From the NCBI GenBank assembly GCA_016790705.1, contig JAEUOT010000058.1, positions 167,491-231,490 of the forward strand: 64,000 nucleotides of DNA, written 5' to 3'. A model generated the notes under the pieces. That model was not told the origin of the DNA and did not search any database. It saw only the letters and a list, made by a program, of their open reading frames with translations. Origin of the DNA: Hydrogenophaga sp. (GTDB lineage: Bacteria; Pseudomonadota; Gammaproteobacteria; Burkholderiales; Burkholderiaceae_C). The position numbers and the translations under genes were made by a program. Positions 1 to 9,112 of the stretch are shown piece after piece. The number at the start of each line of letters is the position of its first letter. The stretch's first letter is position 1.

Positions 1-162
1 CTGGAGTTCCCGGTGTTGGCGCTGGTGGGCGCCGGGCGCATGCCCGCCGTGGCAGAAGACGAGCGCGAGGAGGCGCGGCTGTCTTATGTGGGGGCCACTC
101 GGGCGACGCAGCGGTTGGTGATTAGGGCGGGTGGGGGAGGGAAGTTCGCCACGCGTATGTAG
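1..162 (+). CDS. 3' end of a UvrD/Rep-family ATP-dependent DNA helicase (5' end outside window)
   Basis: Only the last 53 codons are present; the reading frame is open from base 1 to the TAG at 160-162. The peptide contains EEARLSYVGATRATQRLVI, the usual helicase motif VI of superfamily 1 UvrD/Rep/PcrA enzymes (the conserved V-A-x-T-R-A region), preceded by a GAGRMP stretch also usual there. Such enzymes unwind DNA 3' to 5'. The tail after motif VI is very short and ends in TRM, so the protein probably lacks the long C-terminal extension of UvrD itself. Which subfamily it belongs to cannot be decided from this fragment. It converges on the SIR2 gene. Confidence 0.7.
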   Translation: MEFPVLALVGAGRMPAVAEDEREEARLSYVGATRATQRLVIRAGGGGKFATRM

Positions 163-173
163 TCTTTTTGCTG

Positions 174-201
174 GACTTGATCGCAATATTTTCTGCGAGT
201 C
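174..201. terminator. possible stem-loop between convergent genes
   Basis: Between the helicase stop and the SIR2 stop, GACT and CGCA (174-185) can pair with TGCG and AGTC (194-201) around an AT-rich loop, with a 4-nt bulge. A T-run precedes the stem at 163-169, which would read as A-run/U-run for one orientation. The structure is short and bulged, so this is only a weak terminator candidate. Confidence 0.25.
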
Positions 202-1087
202 ACGCGTACAAGAGTCCGTTAGCCAAAAGCTCCTTGCGTCTCTCGCCACTCTTTTGAGCAAGCTCTTCGAGAATCATTGCTAGCTGCTCGTGATCATTGT
301 CGGGCTTATATCGAATAATCGATAGGCGCCGAAATTTTTTCCATAAATCGTCTGTTTCGTCGGATTCTCCTGATTGGAGAAGGTAGTGTGGCCTGGCATT
401 CTGATGCGAATATGCATATGACTCGAGGATGCTCGATATCGCTGGGTCGGCCATTGAAAATCCGATGAAAAGGAATGTATGCGTTAGAAGCAACGATGAA
501 ATGAAGTCTTTATAGTAAAAATTTTCATGCGCCCCGGACAAGTATGATGATTTGTCGAAAATCATCTCCTCTTGCTTGTCGATGTCGCCATGTAGTTTGA
601 TAATGTAATTGTTGTCGTCCCTGAACAGTTTGAATGCGTCCTTGTCGATTTTTGTGATTATGGTTGGGTAGCTTCGATCATTTGAATGCTCAATGTCCCA
701 GGCAGTCTCTATTAGCTTGTCAAAGTTTGTTGTTACAGTTATGCGTGGTTTTAGGCTTGTAACTGCCTTGTGGAGACGCGAAGGAGGTGCTTTTTTGCCA
801 AAGGAGTCCCTGACGAAATCTTCCCATTGGTGTCCCAATTTTTCCTTAAGTAGTTGGCTTGCGAATAGGTATTCTTTTTCATTGACTAGTTGCTCTATTT
901 TTCCCTTGAGTCTAGTGTCGTCCAGCAGAGATGTTGCATCATTAAGAAACTTGGCCCAGTCGGAAAAAGTACCGCCTCCATTTGGTTTCGCCCATTTTGA
1001 AGCTCCAGCCCCAATAAAAGGTACGAGCCTGCGCCGCGCTGCATCGGTTATCAGATCCGCGTTTAGCATGGTCGGTCCAGCGATCAC
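200..1087 (-). CDS. SIR2-like domain protein (putative NAD+ hydrolase, defence type)
   Basis: 295 residues of the SIR2_2-like family found in prokaryotic defence systems. Visible motifs: FIGAGAS (residues 24-30, nucleotide-binding loop), TVTTNFDKLIE with Asn121 and Asp123, KLHGD (164-168) with the catalytic-type His166, and FIGFSMADP (208-216). In this family the domain usually depletes NAD+ on phage sensing; that activity is inference here. No transmembrane segment or extra effector domain is seen, so a partner should supply sensing. The start is a GTG whose last two bases overlap the TGA of the upstream ParA-like gene (GTGA), indicating translational coupling; an ATG six codons further in is an alternative. 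Base composition is clearly more AT-rich than the flanks, suggesting transfer. Confidence 0.8.
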   Translation of the reverse strand: MIAGPTMLNADLITDAARRRLVPFIGAGASKWAKPNGGGTFSDWAKFLNDATSLLDDTRLKGKIEQLVNEKEYLFASQLLKEKLGHQWEDFVRDSFGKKAPPSRLHKAVTSLKPRITVTTNFDKLIETAWDIEHSNDRSYPTIITKIDKDAFKLFRDDNNYIIKLHGDIDKQEEMIFDKSSYLSGAHENFYYKDFISSLLLTHTFLFIGFSMADPAISSILESYAYSHQNARPHYLLQSGESDETDDLWKKFRRLSIIRYKPDNDHEQLAMILEELAQKSGERRKELLANGLLYA

Positions 1088-2148
1088 AGGATATGGTGAT
1101 CCAGATTCTCGATAAAGCGCTCAGATATACCCTTGAAAATTTCTCTTGCCTGTGCTCGCGTTGTCGTATAGCTGCCTTTCAGGGTCACGGTGATCATCGG
1201 TGAGTGAAGTGACTGGGACTTTGGGGCGAGGCTCGCAAGATGCTTAATAGTTCCGAGGCTTGGGTTGTATTCCCTGCTTGGAAAAAAATCCCTGAGAACC
1301 CGTGAAATTTCGCTGGGAATTTTGTCTTGGATAGATGCGTATGCTTCCACTACTCGAACATTGCCTGACTCGGATTTTTCTTTGTGTTGCTGGGTAACGT
1401 AGCCAAGGAACCCAATTTTTTGGTTTCTTCGGAAGCTTTCGTTAATCTCAGATGGGTCCTCTGCTAGGCGAAGGCCATTGTTTATTTCATTTTGCCAAAC
1501 TTTCAAGGCTTCTCCAATGTTCTTAATTGCCCATATTGAAAATATGTCAATTGACATCGGCATTAGAAAGAAGTCGGCGGAAAGTAGGATGGATCTGTTA
1601 ATTGCACCCAGGGATGGGCCCATGTCGAAGAAAATAAAATCGTAATCCTTGCTTGCTTTGGAGATTAGGTCGGAAAAAACAAAAGTAGTCTTCAGTCCCC
1701 TGATTCCTCCTGCTTTTGCGTCGCGCCAGTCTTGAGCAAGCAGGTCTTCTTTGAGTGCTAGTCTTGGGTCTCCGATGATGATGTCAAAACCGAAATTCTT
1801 TGTTTTTCTAATCGGTAGATTATCGGAATATCCTTTTCCAATGGAAAGGGGGTGTATTACATTGAAAATGGTGTTTGCTATGGGGTCTCCGGAGTAAATC
1901 TCCGTAAACTCATCATCTGTGAGTGCGTATTGAGTGAGGTTGCACTGCGGGTCTGCATCCACCACTAAAATGCGAAGCTTGTCTACTAAAGAGAGCTGGG
2001 CGGCTAGATTTGCTACCAAGGTTGTTTTTCCAACACCTCCTTTGTTGTTGAAAAAACAGATTGCCTTTGCAGACTTTTGTCCAAGTGCGTCAAACCTTCT
2101 TTTGAGTTCGGTGGTTCTAGCGGTGGAGATGCGCGTACGAGTAGTCAT
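1084..2148 (-). CDS. ParA/MinD-like P-loop ATPase (AAA family), partner of the SIR2 gene
   Basis: 354 residues. A deviant Walker A, KGGVGKTT (36-43), a Walker A-prime region LVVDADPQCNLT (61-72) and a Walker B-like FIFFDMGPS (171-179) place it in the ParA/Soj/MinD superfamily. It has a long insert (about 80-150) and a C-terminal extension compared with a minimal ParA. There is no ParB gene nor recognisable parS cluster nearby, so a partition role is unlikely. It starts 18 bases after glnS stops, with an AGGA ribosome-binding site, so it may be read from the glnS transcript. It couples directly to the SIR2 gene. AT-rich like its partner and unlike glnS, consistent with horizontal acquisition as a two-gene unit. 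Confidence 0.8.
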   Translation of the reverse strand: MTTRTRISTARTTELKRRFDALGQKSAKAICFFNNKGGVGKTTLVANLAAQLSLVDKLRILVVDADPQCNLTQYALTDDEFTEIYSGDPIANTIFNVIHPLSIGKGYSDNLPIRKTKNFGFDIIIGDPRLALKEDLLAQDWRDAKAGGIRGLKTTFVFSDLISKASKDYDFIFFDMGPSLGAINRSILLSADFFLMPMSIDIFSIWAIKNIGEALKVWQNEINNGLRLAEDPSEINESFRRNQKIGFLGYVTQQHKEKSESGNVRVVEAYASIQDKIPSEISRVLRDFFPSREYNPSLGTIKHLASLAPKSQSLHSPMITVTLKGSYTTTRAQAREIFKGISERFIENLDHHIL

Positions 2149-2166
2149 TTGTCGTCCTATCTTGGA

Positions 2167-4026
<1,860 letters not shown>

Positions 4027-4092
4027 TCGCCCATTCTAGGGCGGCGAATGAGGGGAACCCAGGCTTCGTCAGGTCTCGAACCTGTGCCCCGC

Positions 4093-4932
4093 CTAGAGGT
4101 TGTTCGACTTGTGGATGTATGAGGTGATGGACTCGACGTTCTGGTCGGGGCCAAGGTGAAGCTTGATCAGGATGTCGCGACGATTCCCTTTGATCCCCTC
4201 GCCGCGGTGGGTCGAGAAAACGATGTCGCTGGCCGACTCGTCGACATTCCCTTCACCAAGACCGCGCAGAAACGCCAATGCCCTGTCTCTGCTGGTCCCG
4301 ACCGGCAGACGGCTGGCGACGATGCTGCTGGTGTCGGCGCGCTGGCTGGCCACATTGGGGATCCGTGTGGCGTACATCTCATTCAGCCATGCTGCTTCGT
4401 TGTGTGTGGTGAGCGTTGGTTGGGCGGGTGCCTCCTTCTGGTCCAAAAGACAGGCCTGGACCCATGGCTGCGCGGCGAGTGCCTCAAGTGAGGGGTCTGG
4501 ACGCTTGACGCGGACGAAATCGGCGTAGCAACGGCCATCCTTGCCATCCAGATCGCCGAGCTTGCCGCCGCACAGACGCAAGGGTCGATCAATGGTGTCC
4601 CAGCCGACATCGCACTCAGTGCGTGTTTCTCTGCTGAGGCGCCCGCAAATGCGGATGCGCCGCGCTTCGACAGGGGAAATCGCTTCGGCCACGACCCTGC
4701 CTTGGTATTCGTCGTACGTGGCGACATGCGACCAGGTGCCGCAGATCCGATTTCCACGCTGTAGCAACAGGTAGCGGCTGCACAGGTCGGGTGTGTCATG
4801 GCGCCCGCAGGACTCCCAACTGCCCGCGAACGGTGCAGACACCTTGGACTTGCCCCCGCTGATGGTGTTCGTCGGTTGAGCGCCTGCGGCCATCGCAAAC
4901 GCGATCAACATCAGGAAAAAGACTTTCTTCAT
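4093..4932 (-). CDS. secreted Cys-rich protein of unknown function
   Basis: 279 residues from the ATG at 4932, chosen because MKKVFFLMLIAFAMAAGAQ is a clear Sec signal peptide and a GAGGCGAG ribosome-binding site precedes it; an upstream in-frame ATG would add 22 unlikely residues. The mature protein has about ten cysteines spread over residues 40-165, suggesting disulfides in the periplasm, and a C-terminal LPVGTSRDRALAFLRG segment of about 80 residues. I do not recognise the family. It is the last gene before glnS and follows the lipoprotein/GH19 cassette on the same strand, so it may be an accessory to that cassette, but no sequence likeness to the two lipoproteins is visible. Confidence 0.75.
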   Translation of the reverse strand: MKKVFFLMLIAFAMAAGAQPTNTISGGKSKVSAPFAGSWESCGRHDTPDLCSRYLLLQRGNRICGTWSHVATYDEYQGRVVAEAISPVEARRIRICGRLSRETRTECDVGWDTIDRPLRLCGGKLGDLDGKDGRCYADFVRVKRPDPSLEALAAQPWVQACLLDQKEAPAQPTLTTHNEAAWLNEMYATRIPNVASQRADTSSIVASRLPVGTSRDRALAFLRGLGEGNVDESASDIVFSTHRGEGIKGNRRDILIKLHLGPDQNVESITSYIHKSNNL

Positions 4933-5030
4933 TGGTTGACTCGCCTCTGTCGTTGAATGCAGAGAACAGGTTAGCCGTCGTGCGGCTGAGGTTGCCATGG
5001 CTTTGCCTCAGCTTGTGCCATAGGGCGTGA

Positions 5031-5615
5031 TTACCGTGTCCATCCCCGGCGTTTCACCCACTCGGGGTCGTCGACCATATGGGACATGAATGATCCAAGG
5101 TCGTCGTCCTTGTAGCGGCGCACGCAACGCGGGTCCGATGCAGATGCACCCAGCGGCCACCAGCCGGACGGAGCCTTTTCTGCGGTGATCGCCATCTGGT
5201 CGTTGGCTTCAACATCTCTGCCCATCGCGAACTGCAGGAACGCTCCTTTGTCCGTCGTGACAAACATGTTCTGCTGCGCGGAGACGGAAACCGTCTGTGT
5301 CATGAACCGTTTGTAGTCCTGGGGGTTTTCAGGGTGTTGAAACTGCACTTGACCTTGCCGGGTGCCGATGGCCACGTAGACGTATCCGGGGTTGTCTTCA
5401 GCCTTCCCCTGGAATCTGTGGAAGCCTGCTGACCCGCAAAGCGATATCACGCGCTGGTCTGTCAGTTCGCAGGAGAAGCCCGCGACTTCCTGCGGCTTGC
5501 ACAGGTGGCGCTCCGTGCCGCGGGAGGCTGTTGGGCCAGTTGCACATGCGCTCATGGACGACGCAGCGATACCGACAGCAAGCGCTGCCGAAAAGAGGCG
5601 AGATGATTGATTCAT
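5031..5615 (-). CDS. lipoprotein, putative immunity protein (paralogue of the 6808-7443 product)
   Basis: 194 residues from the ATG at 5615 (MNQSSRLFSAALAVG), chosen because it begins a signal peptide ending in SMSAC, a plausible lipobox with the modified Cys. The mature part shares with the product of 6808-7443 the same ordered landmarks: a CKPQE followed by FSCEL, then D-x-R-x-[IL]-S-[LM]-C, DNPGYxY and G-x-x-Q/EGxVQ(F/Y), PxDYK, and a GxW-P segment. The two are therefore paralogues, together flanking the GH19 hydrolase. By analogy with lipoprotein inhibitors paired with secreted peptidoglycan hydrolases, a periplasmic inhibitor/immunity role is inferred. A copy of the 54-bp element seen before the paralogue lies upstream (5652-5705), so it can have its own promoter. 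Confidence 0.75.
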   Translation of the reverse strand: MNQSSRLFSAALAVGIAASSMSACATGPTASRGTERHLCKPQEVAGFSCELTDQRVISLCGSAGFHRFQGKAEDNPGYVYVAIGTRQGQVQFQHPENPQDYKRFMTQTVSVSAQQNMFVTTDKGAFLQFAMGRDVEANDQMAITAEKAPSGWWPLGASASDPRCVRRYKDDDLGSFMSHMVDDPEWVKRRGWTR

Positions 5616-5651
5616 GTTGTGAATTCGATCCGCTGACCGTGGTCGCGGCGT

Positions 5652-5705
5652 GTGTGACAAGCGGTCGATTGTGTCTTTCTCGTTGTGCGCTGGAATCCCG
5701 CAAAC
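5652..5705 (-). repeat. 54-bp upstream element, copy 2
   Basis: This stretch matches 7477-7530 at 48 of 54 positions with no gap. Both copies lie a short distance upstream of the start codons of the two paralogous lipoprotein genes (37 bases here, 34 there). The conservation outside coding sequence suggests a duplicated promoter or leader that travelled with the lipoprotein gene. Confidence 0.75.
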
Positions 5706-5725
5706 TGGGTGCGTCTGCGGCGAGA

Positions 5726-6811
5726 TCAGTGAGTGAGCGCAGGTTCCTGCACGCGAACCGGCTCGGGTGCCGACGGGGCCGTTGCACGTTGAACCGGCGC
5801 CTTGTCCGCCTGCACCATGCGGCCCACAGACTCGTCCACCCCGGTGTTGGCCGCCACCTTTGCGTCGATCTGCGTTTCGCGCAACGGCTCGCCCTTGGCC
5901 TGTTGGGCGAATCGGATCTGGCCGTCGACGACCTTGAGGCCGGTGATGTCGGTCATGCCCTGTTCGCGGGCCGACTGGGCGACGGCGAAGACGGTGTTGT
6001 CCATGCCCCGGTCCCAGGGAAGCTTGGCCTTGTCGGCCAACGCCCGGACATGGCGCTCGGCGTCCCGCAACAGTTCGCGGCTGGTGTCGTTGAGCTGGGA
6101 CAGCGCTTCGGGGTGACGGTAGAGCGCGTCCTGGAGATAGCCTTTGTCGAGGGCGGCGGCCCAGGCGGTGGCGTTGGCTTGGCGGTCTTCGAGACCTTTG
6201 ACTTTTCCGCAGATATCGCCCGTGTTGATGATCGAGCCTGCGTCGGTGACGCTGCCTCGATCTTTGGTCTTTGGCTGGACGTTGTCCTTCCAGTAACGAA
6301 CGGCCAGTGTTTCGGCGTTGCCCTGGTCTGCTGCAAGGTCAGGCCGGTTGACAAGGTCCAGGCCAGTTTTTTGCTGATAGTTCGTGTAGTTGTCTCTGCC
6401 GGTCAACTGGATGTAGCCACGACCGCGGTACTGGTAGCCGTCATCAGGTTCAGAGTTGCCGAGGTTCTTCTCACCCCATGCGCCACCGTAGATCTTGTTG
6501 GCAATGGCCTGGTGCCGCTGCTGAGGGTCTTCGATGGCCGCCAGTTCTCCGGCTTCTTTCTCGGTCAATACGTTGCGGGGCGGTACCTTGCCTCCGCCTT
6601 TGAAGGTGTCCCACAGGACGGAGCCCCGGTAGTTCAGGTTCTCTTCCAGTCGAGAGAAGTTCTGGCTCTCGTGCTGCGTCTGCCCCATGAAATTTGCCAG
6701 TTCCTTCGTATCGGTGATGCCGCTGCGGTAGGCAGTCACCAACAGTGACTCGGCCCGCTCCCGCTGTCGAGCCGTGGCAAGCCCCGGAACCACGGGGTCG
6801 TTGGCGCTCAT
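5726..6811 (-). CDS. GH19-family peptidoglycan/chitin hydrolase with C-terminal secretion-type domain; putative antibacterial effector
   Basis: 361 residues from the ATG at 6811, which overlaps the stop of the upstream lipoprotein gene (ATGA). Residues 1-225 are a glycoside hydrolase family 19 lysozyme/chitinase-like domain: QTQHESQNF with catalytic-type Glu48, EENLNY (56-61), and the conserved YRGRGYIQLTGRDNY (128-142). There is no signal peptide. Residues 240-335 form a second alpha/beta-looking domain with the layout of the XVIPCD recruitment domains on Xanthomonas-type type IV secretion effectors, followed by a Pro/Ala-rich tail; that assignment is inference. Cleaving murein glycan strands in a rival cell would fit the flanking lipoprotein genes as immunity. 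A phage endolysin is less likely because no phage gene is nearby. Confidence 0.8.
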   Translation of the reverse strand: MSANDPVVPGLATARQRERAESLLVTAYRSGITDTKELANFMGQTQHESQNFSRLEENLNYRGSVLWDTFKGGGKVPPRNVLTEKEAGELAAIEDPQQRHQAIANKIYGGAWGEKNLGNSEPDDGYQYRGRGYIQLTGRDNYTNYQQKTGLDLVNRPDLAADQGNAETLAVRYWKDNVQPKTKDRGSVTDAGSIINTGDICGKVKGLEDRQANATAWAAALDKGYLQDALYRHPEALSQLNDTSRELLRDAERHVRALADKAKLPWDRGMDNTVFAVAQSAREQGMTDITGLKVVDGQIRFAQQAKGEPLRETQIDAKVAANTGVDESVGRMVQADKAPVQRATAPSAPEPVRVQEPALTH

Positions 6812-7443
6812 GGTTGTTTGGCTTTGGCTTTTTCGGCTTCGCCTCGTTCTCGCTGTGGGTCCATCCAGGCTGAATCGTGCATGACTCCTGCGCCAAGGTA
6901 GCCGTCGAACTCCAGCACGCGTTTGCATGCGCGCTTCTTGTCATTTGGTTTGATGGGCCAGCCGTCGGGCAAATTCTCAGGGGTCCATCGACCTGCCCCA
7001 CCTTGTGGTTCGGATACCTCCTGTTCTGAGAAGAAGAAAAACTCTCCTTTCTCGGACGTGACAAACAGGTACGGAATGACGTGGGCGGATACGCCTTTGA
7101 AGAAGTGCTTTTTGTAGTCGTAGGGGTTGGGGGGGTAGCTGTACTGCACCACGCCTTCAGGTGTGCCGACGACCAGATAGGCGTAGCCCGGGTTGTCTTT
7201 GGGCTGTCCCTTGAACGTCGAGAGTTCCGGCGATGTGCACATGGACAACAGCCGGTGGTCTTGCAACTCGCAGGAGAAACGGACGGATTCTTGGGGTTTG
7301 CAGTTGTGGGTCGCGGGCGTCGCGCTTTGGGTGGCGGATGCCGTGGAGGGGCCTGCAGCACAGGCGCTCAGTGAAACCGCCGTGACGACGCCCAACAGTA
7401 CGGTGGCCGCAGCGAGGCCGCGAAAGCGTGGTGATTTGTTCAT
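6808..7443 (-). CDS. lipoprotein, putative immunity protein for the GH19 hydrolase
   Basis: 211 residues from the ATG at 7443. Starting there gives a signal peptide ending in VSLSAC, a standard lipobox; longer in-frame extensions upstream would run through the promoter region. The mature protein is the paralogue of the 5031-5615 product (CKPQE, FSCEL, DNPGYAY, GVVQYSY, YDYKK). Its stop overlaps the start of the GH19 gene by ATGA, so protection and toxin would be made together, immunity first. It lies first in the minus-strand cassette, and its promoter region is shared back to back with the GbsR-type regulator at 7640. Confidence 0.75.
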   Translation of the reverse strand: MNKSPRFRGLAAATVLLGVVTAVSLSACAAGPSTASATQSATPATHNCKPQESVRFSCELQDHRLLSMCTSPELSTFKGQPKDNPGYAYLVVGTPEGVVQYSYPPNPYDYKKHFFKGVSAHVIPYLFVTSEKGEFFFFSEQEVSEPQGGAGRWTPENLPDGWPIKPNDKKRACKRVLEFDGYLGAGVMHDSAWMDPQRERGEAEKAKAKQP

Positions 7444-7476
7444 GTTGCGTGCATCCGCCGGTGTGTTCTGGCGGTG

Positions 7477-7530
7477 GTGTGACAGGCGGTCGATTGTGCC
7501 TTTCTCGACGTGCACTGCAATCCCGCAAAC
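7477..7530 (-). repeat. 54-bp upstream element, copy 1
   Basis: Ungapped partner of 5652-5705 (48 of 54 identical), 34 bases upstream of the first lipoprotein start. Its position in both copies suggests it holds the promoter or a regulatory site. No consensus sigma-70 boxes stand out inside it. Confidence 0.7.
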
Positions 7531-7594
7531 GGGGCAACCATTCGTAAGGGTTGAGAGCGGAAACAAGCGTTTCAGACGCCTGCTCACCAAAATT

Positions 7595-7614
7595 ATTTCT
7601 GTCTTGACAGAAAT
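7595..7614. promoter_or_regulatory. operator of the GbsR/MarR-type regulator (site 1)
   Basis: A perfect 20-bp palindrome, ATTTCTGTCTTGACAGAAAT, 25 bases before the regulator's ATG. A TTGACA hexamer (7604-7609) lies inside it and could be the -35 box, so binding would block transcription of the regulator itself. The same arms, ATTTCTG and CAGAAAT with six bases between, recur at 8198-8217. Confidence 0.7.
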
Positions 7615-7639
7615 TTCCACCAGGCGCACCATCCCGCCC

Positions 7640-8167
7640 ATGGAACTGACCGACACCGCACGACGCTTCGTGGTCCACTGGGGCGAGATGGGCACTGCTT
7701 GGGGCGTGAACCGCACCGTGGCGCAGATTCACGCGCTGCTTTTCTTTCACGGCCGCCCGTTGCACGCTGAGGACATCTCGACCACGCTGGTGGTCGCGCG
7801 CTCCAATGTGAGCACCAGCCTGCGCGAGCTGCAGAACTGGGGCCTGATCCGGCAGACGCAGGTACTGGGCGACCGGCGCGACTACTTCGAAACTTCCTCC
7901 GACGTCTGGGAGCTGTTCCGCACCATCGTGCGCCAGCGCAAGGAGCGCGAGTTCCAGCCGACGGTGCAGATGCTGCAGTCGCTGGTCAGTACCCCGGAGT
8001 TCGAGAAGGAGTCGCCCGACGCTCAGGACCGGGTGCGCGAGACGCTGCGCTTCATGCAGACGCTGGGCGTGTGGACGGACGAGATGCTGCGGCTCTCGCC
8101 GGCGACGCTGGAGAAGGTGATGCGCCTGGGCGCGTCGGTGCAGAAGTTCGTGCGCTCCGAGACCTGA
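7640..8167 (+). CDS. GbsR/MarR family transcriptional regulator
   Basis: 175 residues from the ATG at 7640. The winged-helix pattern is clear: GVNRTVAQIHALLFF, HAEDISTTLVVARSNVSTSLRELQNWGLI (first recognition helix) and the wing LGDRRDYFE, as in the GbsR subgroup of MarR-like repressors. The C-terminal half is helical and should form the dimer. It sits upstream of a three-gene operon on the same strand, with a matching operator before itself and before that operon, so it most likely represses both and releases on an unknown ligand. The start is supported by the operator spacing; an in-frame upstream extension would run through the operator. Confidence 0.9.
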   Translation: MELTDTARRFVVHWGEMGTAWGVNRTVAQIHALLFFHGRPLHAEDISTTLVVARSNVSTSLRELQNWGLIRQTQVLGDRRDYFETSSDVWELFRTIVRQRKEREFQPTVQMLQSLVSTPEFEKESPDAQDRVRETLRFMQTLGVWTDEMLRLSPATLEKVMRLGASVQKFVRSET

Positions 8168-8197
8168 GCGGTCGCAGGGGCTTTTTTTTGAGTTCAT

Positions 8198-8217
8198 ATT
8201 TCTGTTTTGGCAGAAAT
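8198..8217. promoter_or_regulatory. operator of the GbsR/MarR-type regulator (site 2)
   Basis: ATTTCTGTTTTGGCAGAAAT: arms identical to those of 7595-7614 with the same six-base spacing. It lies 25 bases before the SDR gene start, the same distance as site 1 from the regulator start, so both promoters probably have the same geometry. Confidence 0.7.
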
Positions 8218-8242
8218 TACGGAAATCAACCAGGAGATGGCG

Positions 8243-9112
8243 ATGAAGGTCTATGTGGTGGGCGCGTCGGGTTTCGTGGGGCGGCATGTCTCGGCCGCGC
8301 TGTCGGCGGCGGGGCACGAGCTGGTGACCGGGCCGCGCGTCGATCTGGCGCAGGCGACGTCGGCGGCCGACTGGCTGCCGCGGCTGCAGGGTGTGGACGC
8401 GGTGGTCAACGCGGTCGGGGTGTTGCGCGACACGCGGCGGCGCCCGATCTGGCCGACGCACGCGGAGGGGCCTAAGGCCCTGTTCGACGCCTGCGCGCAG
8501 GCGGGTGTGCGGCGCGTGGTGCAGGTGTCGGCGCTGGGCGTGGACAAGAGCGAGACGGTCTACGCGCGCAGCAAGCGCGCGGCCGACGAGCACCTGTGGT
8601 CGCTGGTGCGGGCGGGCCGGCTGGACGCGGTGGTGGTGCGGCCGAGCGTGGTGGTCGGGCCGGGTGGCGCGTCGACCGCGATGTTCCTGACGCTGGCGAA
8701 GCTGCCGGCGGTGATCCTGCCCGGGCCGGTGGCGCGCGGGCTGGCGCAGCCGGTGCATGTGAACGATGTGGCCGAGGCGGTGCGGCGCGCGCTGGAAGGC
8801 GAGGCGGACGCGCTGGTGGCGGGTGGGCCGAACGCGCTGCCCGTGGTCGGGCCGGAGGTGTTCACGCTGCGGGCGCTGATCGCGGGCTGGCGCACGGCGC
8901 TGGGTCGTTCGCCCGCGCTGGTGGCCTTGCTACCGGATGCGCTGAGCCGGCTGAGCGCGCGGATGGGCGACCAGGTGCCGGCGGTGCCTTGGTGCACCGA
9001 GGCGATGGCGCTGCTGGCGCAGCCGAACACGGGCGATGTGCAGCCGCTGACGCGCCTGCTGGGCCGGGCGCCGGTGTCGGTGCGGGACTGGCCAACGGAG
9101 CTGCGGGGATGA
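8243..9112 (+). CDS. NAD(P)-dependent SDR-type oxidoreductase/epimerase-like protein
   Basis: 289 residues from the ATG at 8243, which has AGGAG six bases upstream. The N-terminus MKVYVVGASGFVGRHV is the GxxGxxG nucleotide-binding loop of atypical or extended short-chain dehydrogenases (NmrA/NDUFA9-like). A YARSK segment (about 112-116) gives a Tyr-x-x-x-Lys pair. The C-terminal third is a substrate-type domain without clear catalytic clues. It is first in a coupled operon with a DoxX-like and a DUF2269 membrane protein, overlapping the next gene by ATGA. The substrate is unknown; such operons are often tied to oxidative or electrophile stress, which I infer only from the neighbours. Confidence 0.85.
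   Translation: MKVYVVGASGFVGRHVSAALSAAGHELVTGPRVDLAQATSAADWLPRLQGVDAVVNAVGVLRDTRRRPIWPTHAEGPKALFDACAQAGVRRVVQVSALGVDKSETVYARSKRAADEHLWSLVRAGRLDAVVVRPSVVVGPGGASTAMFLTLAKLPAVILPGPVARGLAQPVHVNDVAEAVRRALEGEADALVAGGPNALPVVGPEVFTLRALIAGWRTALGRSPALVALLPDALSRLSARMGDQVPAVPWCTEAMALLAQPNTGDVQPLTRLLGRAPVSVRDWPTELRG

Noticed and set aside
1084-2148. ParA as a plasmid or chromosome partition gene
   Set aside because: No ParB gene, no parS-like repeats and no replication gene nearby; its coupled partner is a SIR2 protein.
5726-6811. GH19 protein as a prophage endolysin
   Set aside because: No holin, spanin or phage structural gene in the window; it is coupled to lipoprotein genes instead, and has an extra C-terminal domain.
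8181-8189. T-run after the GbsR-type gene as a rho-independent terminator
   Set aside because: No stem precedes the T-run.
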